Source of the DNA: Geobacter sp. UBA5608
GTDB lineage: Bacteria > Desulfobacterota > Desulfuromonadia > Geobacterales > Pseudopelobacteraceae
NCBI GenBank assembly: GCA_002424705.1
Contig: DIKW01000066.1
Span: 465-16,525, forward strand
DNA: 16,061 nt
Direction of reading: 5' to 3'
Shown here: positions 1-5,292 of the stretch, in pieces
How the letters are laid out: the number at the start of each line of letters is the position of its first letter
How positions within the stretch are numbered: position 1 is the first letter of the stretch
Translations under genes and position numbers: made by a program
The notes under the pieces: model-generated
What the model was told of the DNA's origin: nothing
Databases searched by the model: none
The model's input: the letters and a program-made list of their open reading frames with translations, nothing else

Positions 1-35
1 AGGATCAGGACCACCAGCAGACGGAGCAGGATCAC
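1..35 (-). CDS. Start of a further gene (first 11 codons visible), hydrophobic N-terminus
   Basis: A GTG at 33-35, overlapping the previous stop as GTGA, opens a frame that runs off the window edge. The visible residues (M)ILLRLLVVLI form a strongly hydrophobic start with one Arg, as in a signal anchor, SAR endolysin or i-spanin. The tight coupling seen through this block supports it, but only 11 codons are present. Confidence 0.45.
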   Translation of the reverse strand, partial: MILLRLLVVLI

Positions 36-304
36 TTTGCCACCAGCGCCAGGGCCACCAGCAGTAGTCCGACAAAAATCGCTCCGGCAGTGTTGTCTTG
101 ATCGAACACCTCGACCAGCACGTTGTACTTTACGCCCCGCAAGGCATACAGCAGGCCAACGGCAGCGGCCATGAACACGGCCACCGAAACGATCTTGACG
201 AGCACGATATCGGCTAGGGCCAGCTCGCGGCCTGGCGCGAAAAAATACCCTCCGGCCAGGGCCAGTATGATTAAAACTGCTGTGTACAGGGTTTCTGTTT
301 TCAT
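32..304 (-). CDS. Small membrane protein with three predicted TM helices (holin-like or DUF350-like)
   Basis: This is a 90-aa protein with hydrophobic helices at about residues 6-23, 32-55 and 72-89. The last ('DNTAGAIFVGLLLVALALV') recalls DUF350 membrane proteins, and the loop before it has 'YNVLVEVFDQ'. Three small helices, a place after a lysis-region gene and before another short hydrophobic start also fit a class I holin. The ATG overlaps the previous stop (ATGA) and the TGA overlaps the next start (GTGA at 32-35). I cannot decide between holin and another membrane role. Confidence 0.6.
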   Translation of the reverse strand: MKTETLYTAVLIILALAGGYFFAPGRELALADIVLVKIVSVAVFMAAAVGLLYALRGVKYNVLVEVFDQDNTAGAIFVGLLLVALALVAK

Positions 305-534
305 CCCAACACCTCCGTTGTCTGATTGTCGCCGCCCTCAAACACGCTGCGGCAGTGATCCTGTTGGCCGAATAGCCTGAATATGCCGTCGATCAATTTT
401 ACCGATGCCGCTCCGGCCCAATGGTCGCGGTGCTGATAGGTTCGGTAGCTGATAGTCCTGTCCGGGGCCCCGCCGAACACCACGTTGGCGAACTGGTCCA
501 GCCCGATCAGCAGGTTGAGGATGTAGAGTTTCAT
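301..534 (-). CDS. Small conserved phage protein, probable lysis-region gene
   Basis: This is a 77-aa protein starting at the ATG that overlaps the RT stop (ATGA). GGAG lies 6 bases upstream of the ATG, inside the RT gene. The sequence 'LLIGLDQFANVVFGGAPDRT' with 'ISYRTYQHRD' and a C-terminal 'LFGQQDHCRSVFEG' fits a small phage protein often found near lysis genes (pattern LDQ.aN...GG.PD.TiS.R...., then ..HC...). Its function is not known to me. A longer frame reaching to 630 exists but runs inside the RT gene. The next gene again overlaps by ATGA (301-304). Confidence 0.72.
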   Translation of the reverse strand: MKLYILNLLIGLDQFANVVFGGAPDRTISYRTYQHRDHWAGAASVKLIDGIFRLFGQQDHCRSVFEGGDNQTTEVLG

Positions 535-1538
535 GCAGCTCTCCAGGCTGTTGTAATAATGGCCGGGTTCCGGACAAACGCCGTATCCCATTGCTGACGC
601 AGATAACACAGCATCCATCGCAGGCTGCATGTGTGTTTGGCGTGACCCAGCAATGAGATAATGCCGTCACGCTTACCCCTGGCTACAAACCTGCGGAATT
701 TGTGCAGGCTGTACTTGCGGATGAACCGTGCTGTGCGCCAAGTGCGGTAGCCAACAAAATTGACGCCGCGCTTAACCTTTTGGATGCTCCACTTCGACAG
801 TTCCAGTCGCAGATGTTTTGCTAGAAATCGCTCTATCTTTATCTGACATGCCTCGCACTGCTCGCGGGTTAGGCCAAACAGGATGAAGTCGTCAACATAG
901 CGACAGTATCTTTTGACCCGCAGTTGCCGTTTGACGTAGTGATCAAGCGCGTCCAGATAGATCAGCGCATAGGTTTGCGACAGCAGGTTGCCGATGGGGA
1001 TGCCTACCGGTTCGTCGGTCTCCGCAAACAGCATCATCACATCCACCAGCCGCTTGTCTTTGATCTTGCGCTCGATCAGCCTGCGCAGCACCACGCGGTT
1101 GATCCGGTAGAAAAACTTGCGGATATCCATCTTCATCGTGTAGCTGTCTGGATCGCTCTGTTGCAGCGCTGCCTGGGTATAATCACTGGCGGCGTGGGTG
1201 CCCTTGCCTGCCCGGCAGGCGAACGACGTCGATATAAATACTTTCTCAAAAATCGGTTTAATAACGCGGTATATCGCATGCTGCACCACAATATCCCCGA
1301 ACCATGGTGCCCGTATCTCTCGTCGTTTTGGCTCGTGGACAAAAAACCGGTAGTAGGGTCTAACCGAATAGGTGCCCTGCCTGATACTATCTCTGAGGCG
1401 AACCAACATAGCGCCGGCTGCAATATCGAACTGGTGGCAGGCTGGTTTGAGGCGCTTCCCCTTGCGTGCCTCAAGGTATGCCTGATACAGGTTCTCGGCG
1501 CTGAATACAGTTTCAAATAGATTTCCATGTCGCTTCAA
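531..1538 (-). CDS. DGR reverse transcriptase
   Basis: The RT is 335 aa from a TTG start at 1536-1538. The start is chosen because AAGGAG lies 6 bases upstream and because the protein then begins LKRHGNLFETVF, the usual DGR-RT opening. An in-frame ATG at 1592 would add 18 unrelated residues. Visible motifs in this numbering: CRAGKGTHAA (108-117), MDIRKFFYRI (137-146, catalytic Asp138), IGNLLSQ (182-188), RYVDDFILFG (213-222, catalytic Asp216/217) and NFVGYR (260-265). IGNLLSQ in place of the usual QG-type motif is a DGR hallmark. The RT copies TR RNA into cDNA with errors at adenine. Its stop overlaps the next gene (ATGA at 531-534). Confidence 0.96.
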   Translation of the reverse strand: MKRHGNLFETVFSAENLYQAYLEARKGKRLKPACHQFDIAAGAMLVRLRDSIRQGTYSVRPYYRFFVHEPKRREIRAPWFGDIVVQHAIYRVIKPIFEKVFISTSFACRAGKGTHAASDYTQAALQQSDPDSYTMKMDIRKFFYRINRVVLRRLIERKIKDKRLVDVMMLFAETDEPVGIPIGNLLSQTYALIYLDALDHYVKRQLRVKRYCRYVDDFILFGLTREQCEACQIKIERFLAKHLRLELSKWSIQKVKRGVNFVGYRTWRTARFIRKYSLHKFRRFVARGKRDGIISLLGHAKHTCSLRWMLCYLRQQWDTAFVRNPAIITTAWRAA

Positions 1539-1661
1539 AAATATCTCCTTACTGGTCTTCGGGCCTTCCCTACCAAAAAGTAACGAGCACAACCAATTCG
1601 CCGAAGCAGGATAGCCTATCCCTATGATCCACTGTGCCTGTTGGCTGTGAGGCTTAGATCG
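1539..1661 (-). ncRNA. Spacer part of the DGR template RNA between TR and RT
   Basis: This 123-base stretch has no gene I support. In BPP-1 the region after TR up to the RT start is part of the structured template RNA that, with Avd and RT, primes cDNA synthesis. By position this stretch should do the same here. It includes a perfect 13-base inverted repeat (GGATAG-C-CTATCC on the plus strand, 1609-1621). The RT ribosome binding site (AAGGAG at 1545-1550) lies at its end. I infer the role from position only. Confidence 0.5.
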
Positions 1662-1779
1662 TAGTCGGGGCGCGCCCCAATGTTCGTGTTCACATTCGAC
1701 CGGGCATTATTCAAATTCAGCGCAAAGACGCCCGAATTCGCACCATTATTCCAGTTGCCGCCCACAATCGGGATGCGTT
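1662..1779 (-). repeat. DGR template repeat (TR)
   Basis: TR is the master copy, in the gap between avd and the RT gene. Read in the VR frame it gives R-I-P-I-V-G-G-N-W-N-N-G and onward, with ten AAY codons placed at the surface positions of the variable protein. This is the classic enrichment of AAC/AAT, which under adenine mutation can give many amino acids but no stop codons. Twenty-eight adenines lie in the repeat on the coding strand, of which 14 differ in VR. Both copies end at the same place upstream (1779/2381), where similarity stops sharply. Confidence 0.97.
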
Positions 1780-1792
1780 GCATGTGTGTAGG

Positions 1793-2194
1793 CTACCCTT
1801 TCTGCTTGAGGCGTTCAGCCTCGTTCCGTATCCAGCCGCCGATCATCCGGCCCAGTTCATCCACCTTCAGACTGATGGCTACCCAGCGGTGCTCTTCCAG
1901 ATCAGCCGGATTGTCGGAAGTCTTGCCGTCCTTGAACCTGAAATAGCCCAGTTCATAGGCCAGATAGAGCTGCATCCTTAGCTGTTCGTGCGCTATATCC
2001 AGTTCCGTCAGTGTCGTCTTCTTGTGGTAGCGCTTCTGACCCTCCACAATCAGGTCGTACACTGCGTAGGCGCTGTTTTTGATCCTGTTGCATAGCGCAT
2101 ACTTCTCATGCTTCGGGAAGTGGCCCAGGTAGGTGTTGAGCAGCTTCATGGTCTCAATAAACTTGCGGTAGAGCTTTATGTCGCCGTTCTGCAT
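1793..2194 (-). CDS. avd: DGR accessory variability determinant (Avd)
   Basis: This 133-aa basic protein is predicted to form a four-helix bundle. The sequence 'LYRKFIETMKLLNTYLGHFP' followed by 'KHEKYALCNRIKNSAYAVYD' and 'LIVEGQKRYHKKTTLTELDI', then 'HEQLRMQLYLAYELGYF', is typical of Avd and related S23-like proteins: the 'FPK...y.L...i...a......i..g' block is the conserved core. Avd forms a pentamer that binds the RT and TR RNA and is required for retrohoming. The gene lies between VR and TR, as in BPP-1. TR begins 13 bases after its TGA-type end. The ATG (2192-2194) has only a weak, distant AAGGA, so low-level translation is likely. Confidence 0.93.
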   Translation of the reverse strand: MQNGDIKLYRKFIETMKLLNTYLGHFPKHEKYALCNRIKNSAYAVYDLIVEGQKRYHKKTTLTELDIAHEQLRMQLYLAYELGYFRFKDGKTSDNPADLEEHRWVAISLKVDELGRMIGGWIRNEAERLKQKG

Positions 2195-2222
2195 ACCTGA
2201 GCCACTTTCCTTTTAAGCATCG

Positions 2223-2245
2223 GGGGCGGCGCTACCGCGCGCCCC
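2223..2245 (-). promoter_or_regulatory. Hairpin/cruciform with GGTA (GRNA-type) tetraloop downstream of VR
   Basis: On the coding strand the arm GGGGCGCGC (2245-2237) is followed by the loop GGTA (2236-2233), then GCGC (2232-2229), one bulged base (2228) and GCCCC (2227-2223). The stem has 9 pairs, all G-C. It starts 8 bases past the stop codon of the variable protein. In BPP-1 and other DGRs a hairpin with a 4-base GRNA loop at this place is needed for efficient target recognition. The loop here fits G-R-N-A. No T-run follows, so a terminator is unlikely. Confidence 0.75.
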
Positions 2246-2253
2246 GCACAACC

Positions 2254-3348
2254 TTACAGCACATAGGCGGGGCGCGCCCCAAGGCTCGCGCTCACATTCG
2301 ACCGGGCATAAAACAAATGCAGCGCAAAGACGCCCGCACTCGCACCATAAGACCAGTTGCCGCCCACAATCGGGAAGCGTTCCCCGGTAACATCGAGTCC
2401 CCAATAGTCACCGCCCAGCCCTGAAGACGCTACCGGATACAGGCCCAGCCGCTTGCACAGCTGCAGGGCTGTTGCGCCAACCGGGGTAGTGCCAGGGTTG
2501 GTCATACCCTCAAACGACGCCCCGGATGCACGGACCAGTGTGTAGTTACTGGTGCCGCTTACGGCATAGCGCACAGAATTTGCGGTGGTGGCAACGTAGT
2601 CCCCGCCAGCAATGGTGCCGGTGAAGGTGGGGGTAACCAGTGCGCCGGTGGAACCGTCGATTGCCTTCCACAGGCTACTGGTTGCGGAAACGTCTTTGGT
2701 GTTATCCGCTGCGTTGTTGTCCTGCAGTACCTGCACCTCGCCTGCCACGATCCGCATGCCGGTTGCCCACTCCCACACGGTGCCGTTCAGGTCGGAAATG
2801 CCAAATGGGGTGTTGTCGTGCCGCCACGATGCCGGGCCGGAACCGGTCAGGCTAATGCCGCCGTTGGCGGTGTAGCCAGGGGCCAGGCCGTCTGCACGGC
2901 GTGCGGTTTCCCAGGTATTGGCTACATCGCGGCCATAATTGTTGTTGCCGCGCGGTTGAAAGCCGTTTTTCCAGCACCACAAGGCGATGGCGGCACGCTC
3001 GGCATTGCTCATCAAGTGCCAGCCTGCACCGTTGGCAGTTACCTGCGAGTTAAAGGTGACGAAGCTTTGATTGACGGTGGGGGTGACGTTCGGTATGGAA
3101 ATCAGATTGCCGTCCTTCACAATACCTTGATAGGTGCCGATGAAAATCTCGCTCTTGTTGGTACTGTTGACCACAAAGGCGGGGTGCAGGCCGGTGCCCA
3201 GGCTGGCGTCGATATCTTCCAGATTAAAGGCCGGGATGATGTTCATGATGCTGGGGTGGCCGGCCGCGGTGTACAGCACGGTTTGCTTGCCACCCGATGC
3301 TGCCTCAACCGAGGCGCGGAGGTCGTCTTTTACAAAGATGCTTGGCAT
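2254..3348 (-). CDS. DGR variable protein (C-type-lectin/FGE-like fold), tail tip binding protein candidate
   Basis: This is a 364-aa protein. Residues 1 to about 60 look like an attachment domain (MPSIFVKDDLRASVEAASGG). From about residue 105 the sequence is typical of the formylglycine-generating-enzyme/C-type-lectin group used by DGRs: 'GWHLMSNAERAAIALWCWKN' (110-128) and 'DLNGTVWEWATGM' (186-198). The final 40 residues hold 'RFPIVGGNW' (324-332) and the variable positions 325, 333, 334, 337, 338, 344, 346, 347, 353-356 and 361. Residues on the TR-derived face now read F, S, Y, S, A, H, F, Y, S, A, S, L and A. AAGGAG lies 9 bases before the ATG. The likely role is receptor binding at the tail tip, with the mutable face contacting the host. 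Confidence 0.93.
   Translation of the reverse strand: MPSIFVKDDLRASVEAASGGKQTVLYTAAGHPSIMNIIPAFNLEDIDASLGTGLHPAFVVNSTNKSEIFIGTYQGIVKDGNLISIPNVTPTVNQSFVTFNSQVTANGAGWHLMSNAERAAIALWCWKNGFQPRGNNNYGRDVANTWETARRADGLAPGYTANGGISLTGSGPASWRHDNTPFGISDLNGTVWEWATGMRIVAGEVQVLQDNNAADNTKDVSATSSLWKAIDGSTGALVTPTFTGTIAGGDYVATTANSVRYAVSGTSNYTLVRASGASFEGMTNPGTTPVGATALQLCKRLGLYPVASSGLGGDYWGLDVTGERFPIVGGNWSYGASAGVFALHLFYARSNVSASLGARPAYVL
2264..2381 (-). repeat. DGR variable repeat (VR)
   Basis: VR is the copy of TR at offset +602 (2264-2381 against 1662-1779). The two match at 103 of 118 positions. Of the 15 differences, 14 are at template adenines on the coding strand, and the other is a T-to-G (1735/2337) that changes Ser to Ala. 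Eight of the ten AAY (Asn) codons of TR are altered. VR lies at the 3' end of the variable-protein gene and ends 8 bases before its stop codon. Confidence 0.97.
2268..2280 (-). promoter_or_regulatory. Candidate initiation of mutagenic homing (IMH) region
   Basis: At the 3' end of VR (coding sense) lies a block with no A or T. The 12-bp part at 2269-2280 is a perfect palindrome (GGGGCG/CGCCCC) and is identical in TR (1667-1678). In BPP-1 a GC-only stretch at this place is where cDNA joins the target. The first mutated adenine in the coding-sense 3' direction, the Asp-to-Ala change at 1665/2267, lies just beyond it. Exact IMH borders cannot be seen from one sequence. Confidence 0.6.
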
Positions 3349-3363
3349 GGTGTTTTTCTCCTT

Positions 3364-3546
3364 TTATCCTAGTTTTTGAGCCATGGAATTGGCAAAATCC
3401 TGAAAACGTGCGCCGAGGATCTGTAGTCCGTTACCGGTCTGCTGCATCCCATCAGCCATTTTGGGTAGGGCCACAAACAGCACGTACCCGACCCCGATCA
3501 GCGCCAGCACGGCAAGCGCACCGACAATACAGATGGCGGCTACCAT
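3364..3546 (-). CDS. 60-aa single-pass membrane protein of unknown function
   Basis: This small protein has one hydrophobic helix at residues 2-28 (AAICIVGALAVLALIGVGYV) followed by a polar helical tail with 'KMADGMQQTGNGLQILGARF' and 'DFANSMAQKLG'. The ATG lies 7 bases inside the previous gene. The stop is 15 bases upstream of the DGR variable-protein ATG, whose ribosome binding site (AAGGAG) lies in the gap. A positively charged end is not evident before the helix, so topology is unclear. It could be a holin-like or superinfection-related membrane protein. I do not assign a role. Small size leaves some doubt that it is expressed. Confidence 0.55.
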   Translation of the reverse strand: MVAAICIVGALAVLALIGVGYVLFVALPKMADGMQQTGNGLQILGARFQDFANSMAQKLG

Positions 3547-3920
3547 GTGACGGCCTCCACTTCTTCAATAGTGGCGCAGGCGTCAATATCCTGCTCGCGT
3601 TGCCACTTGTGGCTGTAAAGCCCGAGTCCGAAATCAACCATTTCCCCGACCACTGTTGATAGCTCGGCAACAGTCAGGGTGTGAAATTGATTTGCCTTGT
3701 CCCGAATCTGCACCGTGGTGCTGGTGGTGCCGGTCTCCAGCATCCGGTCGCGCAGCCGGGTCAAGTTGTCAATATCCTCGCGCTTGGCATCCATCACAAA
3801 ACCGCCAGTAACTACGCAACCAGCCACGGGCGCGCGATCGAATGCGCCCCTGATGCGGCCCTTCTGTACTGCTTTTGCGGTGGCCAGAAGATCAACCTCC
3901 GGCATGGTTTGTTCAGCCAT
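3540..3920 (-). CDS. DUF4376-like protein, probable tail fibre assembly/chaperone role
   Basis: This is a 126-aa protein. The middle has 'VTGGFVMDAKREDIDNLTRL', and the C-terminal half carries 'QFHTLTVAELSTVVGEMVDF', 'LYSHKWQREQDIDACATIEE' and 'VEAVTW'. The pattern 'f..LT..el..v......y....w.....I.a..t.eev.a' is typical of the DUF4376 domain, which often follows tail fibre genes in prophages and is thought to act in fibre assembly. It begins 13 bases after the fibre stop behind an AGGAG-type site. Its TAG overlaps the start of the next gene (3540-3546). Function is by neighbourhood and family habit only. Confidence 0.65.
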   Translation of the reverse strand: MAEQTMPEVDLLATAKAVQKGRIRGAFDRAPVAGCVVTGGFVMDAKREDIDNLTRLRDRMLETGTTSTTVQIRDKANQFHTLTVAELSTVVGEMVDFGLGLYSHKWQREQDIDACATIEEVEAVTW

Positions 3921-3933
3921 AATATTCCTCCTT

Positions 3934-4842
3934 TTATAGTGTCATTTTCCGGGCAGTCCAATTCACCACCACGTTGTCGGCGGTGCCGTTCAGGTTAATA
4001 CGAAAGCCGGTGGTGGTCTTGTTGCTGATGGTGAGGCAACCGAGTTGTTGCGATGCGCCCGACAGGCTTACCAACTCCAGATCAACCAGATAATTGGCAT
4101 CATCCATGCTGTACGGGAGAGTCACGCTCACATACGGCAGCGCCGACACAAACAGCGGGTAGTCTGCCTGCGTGGTGGCGGTTTTGGTTAGGGTGCAGCC
4201 GGTCAAATCTTCGGCGGTGTTGCCTGCCGGCACGGTTACGGTGTAGAGCAGCAGCGTGTTGGCCGGGGCAGCTTCGTTGAGGTTGGTGGCCTTCAGATCT
4301 CCGGTGTTATCCAGATACAGGTACACATAGCCGGTTTCCGTGCCGGTGTTTTGTGCAATGCTGGCGGTGCTGGTTTGAGCCACCACGCCCCTGCGCTGGG
4401 CATTTAGATAGATAATGCCGGACGACAGGTTTACCAGCCGACCTGTGCCGCCAGCAGTAACGTCACAACCGCTGACTACTCCGGTGTTGCGGATGGTTGC
4501 CTGCCCAGTCTGGAAGCGCTGGTTGATGGTCTTCATCACCTCGCGCAGCGCCAGGCCCGATTCGGCCACAGCCTGCATCACCACGGCGGTCAGCGCGTTC
4601 ATGGTGTCGGGGCTGGTGCCAGCAACATCAGCCTCAAGCTCATCGATGCGAGCGTCAAGCGATGCGTGCGTGCCCTTTGCCGCATCCACCTGGTCGGCTC
4701 GCTCTTTCAGATATTTGGTGCGGTTGGCCAGCTGCCTGGCCTGCACGTTGGCAATACCGTTGGCACCACCCAGCACCGGGTCGGTGGTCTCTATCTGGTA
4801 TATGCCGGTTTCAAATGTTGCTGTTTCGGTTACGTTCGCCAT
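3934..4842 (-). CDS. Tail fibre protein
   Basis: This is a 302-aa protein. The N-terminus is of the phage fibre attachment type: 'GIYQIETTDPVLGGANGIAN', then 'QARQLANRTKYLKERADQVD', the 'DPV.GG..G..N.Q..QLANRT.YLK' pattern common to tail fibres that dock on gpI-type baseplates. A heptad-like helix follows (LDARIDELEADVAG), probably a trimeric coiled coil at about residues 45-75. The rest is beta-rich (Thr, Asn and Gly repeats). It lies 12 bases after the upstream gene. It is short for a fibre and has no recognised receptor-binding tip, which leaves that role open for the DGR variable protein downstream. Confidence 0.85.
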   Translation of the reverse strand: MANVTETATFETGIYQIETTDPVLGGANGIANVQARQLANRTKYLKERADQVDAAKGTHASLDARIDELEADVAGTSPDTMNALTAVVMQAVAESGLALREVMKTINQRFQTGQATIRNTGVVSGCDVTAGGTGRLVNLSSGIIYLNAQRRGVVAQTSTASIAQNTGTETGYVYLYLDNTGDLKATNLNEAAPANTLLLYTVTVPAGNTAEDLTGCTLTKTATTQADYPLFVSALPYVSVTLPYSMDDANYLVDLELVSLSGASQQLGCLTISNKTTTGFRINLNGTADNVVVNWTARKMTL

Positions 4843-4854
4843 TGATTGGCCTCC

Positions 4855-5292
4855 TTAGAAGATAATCGTCCAGGTCCCCTCAAGGGACAGATCGGAATCC
4901 TTATTGATAACCCCGCGCACCTTGCGGGCGAACAGGGTGCCGTCGCTGCAGATCAGGCCCAGCTCGGCAATGGCCTTGCCGTTTGCCTCGGATGTGCCCA
5001 ACGTCCAGCCGAACGATACCTGCCCTGTGGTGGGGTAGGTTGCAGCTGCCACATTTTTGCTGTAGCTGCCCGTCAGGCCGGTGTCTGTAGGGGTAGGTCC
5101 GGTGCTGCTGGTGCCAAAACCAATTTTTGTAATAGTCTTGCCGCTGCCGCTGCCGCCGATCAGCTTCGCCATCGCGTCCTTGGCCACGTTCATAATCATG
5201 TTGGGGTCGTGCTGCTCCTCAACCAGCAGCCCGTTGCGGTATATCCGCAGCCGGAAATCTCCGCGCATGGCGATCTGCTCTGTATCGGTCAT
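4855..5292 (-). CDS. Putative tail/baseplate-associated protein of unknown function
   Basis: This is a 145-aa protein. The N-terminal part has 'MRGDFRLRIYRNGLLVEEQH' and 'NMIMNVAKDAMAKLIGGSGS', then 'ITKIGFGTSSTGPTPTDTGL'. The C-terminal part is beta-rich with 'AELGLICSDGTLFARKVRGV' and ends 'LEGTWTIIF'. The layout (small N-terminal strand pair, a helix, 'GFGT...T.TDT.L', and a closing strand with 'G.W.I.F') is one I associate with small phage tail proteins found beside fibre genes, but I cannot name a family. The ATG overlaps the gpI stop (ATGA at 5289-5292), so it is coupled to the baseplate operon and probably sits at the baseplate-fibre junction. Confidence 0.65.
   Translation of the reverse strand: MTDTEQIAMRGDFRLRIYRNGLLVEEQHDPNMIMNVAKDAMAKLIGGSGSGKTITKIGFGTSSTGPTPTDTGLTGSYSKNVAAATYPTTGQVSFGWTLGTSEANGKAIAELGLICSDGTLFARKVRGVINKDSDLSLEGTWTIIF

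Larger units (their letters stand above)
531..3348 (-). other. Diversity-generating retroelement (DGR): variable protein, VR, hairpin, avd, TR, reverse transcriptase
   Basis: All parts of a DGR are present in the order variable protein-VR-avd-TR-RT, the same order as the Bordetella phage BPP-1 element. TR and VR are related by adenine-specific substitutions. The RT has the DGR-type motif IGNLLSQ. A hairpin with a GRNA-type tetraloop lies after VR. The cassette lies between tail-fibre genes and lysis genes on the same strand and shares an ATGA overlap with the next gene. It appears to be a working part of the phage late region. Confidence 0.96.

Noticed and set aside
535..630. Longer version of the 77-aa gene starting at 630
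   Set aside because: The added 32 codons lie fully inside the RT gene in another frame. The ATG at 534 has a GGAG site and an ATGA overlap.
1539..1592. Extension of the RT gene to the ATG at 1592
   Set aside because: It adds 18 residues without DGR-RT similarity, while a strong AAGGAG stands before the TTG at 1538 and the protein from there matches the usual RT beginning.
2223..2245. Rho-independent terminator after the variable protein
   Set aside because: The stem is strong, but the coding strand continues with GC-rich sequence and no T-run. The loop and place fit the DGR target hairpin better, and avd-RT needs read-through.
1662..2381. Simple gene duplication with drift to explain TR and VR
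   Set aside because: Fourteen of fifteen differences at adenines of one copy, and a neighbouring DGR RT and Avd, do not fit random drift.
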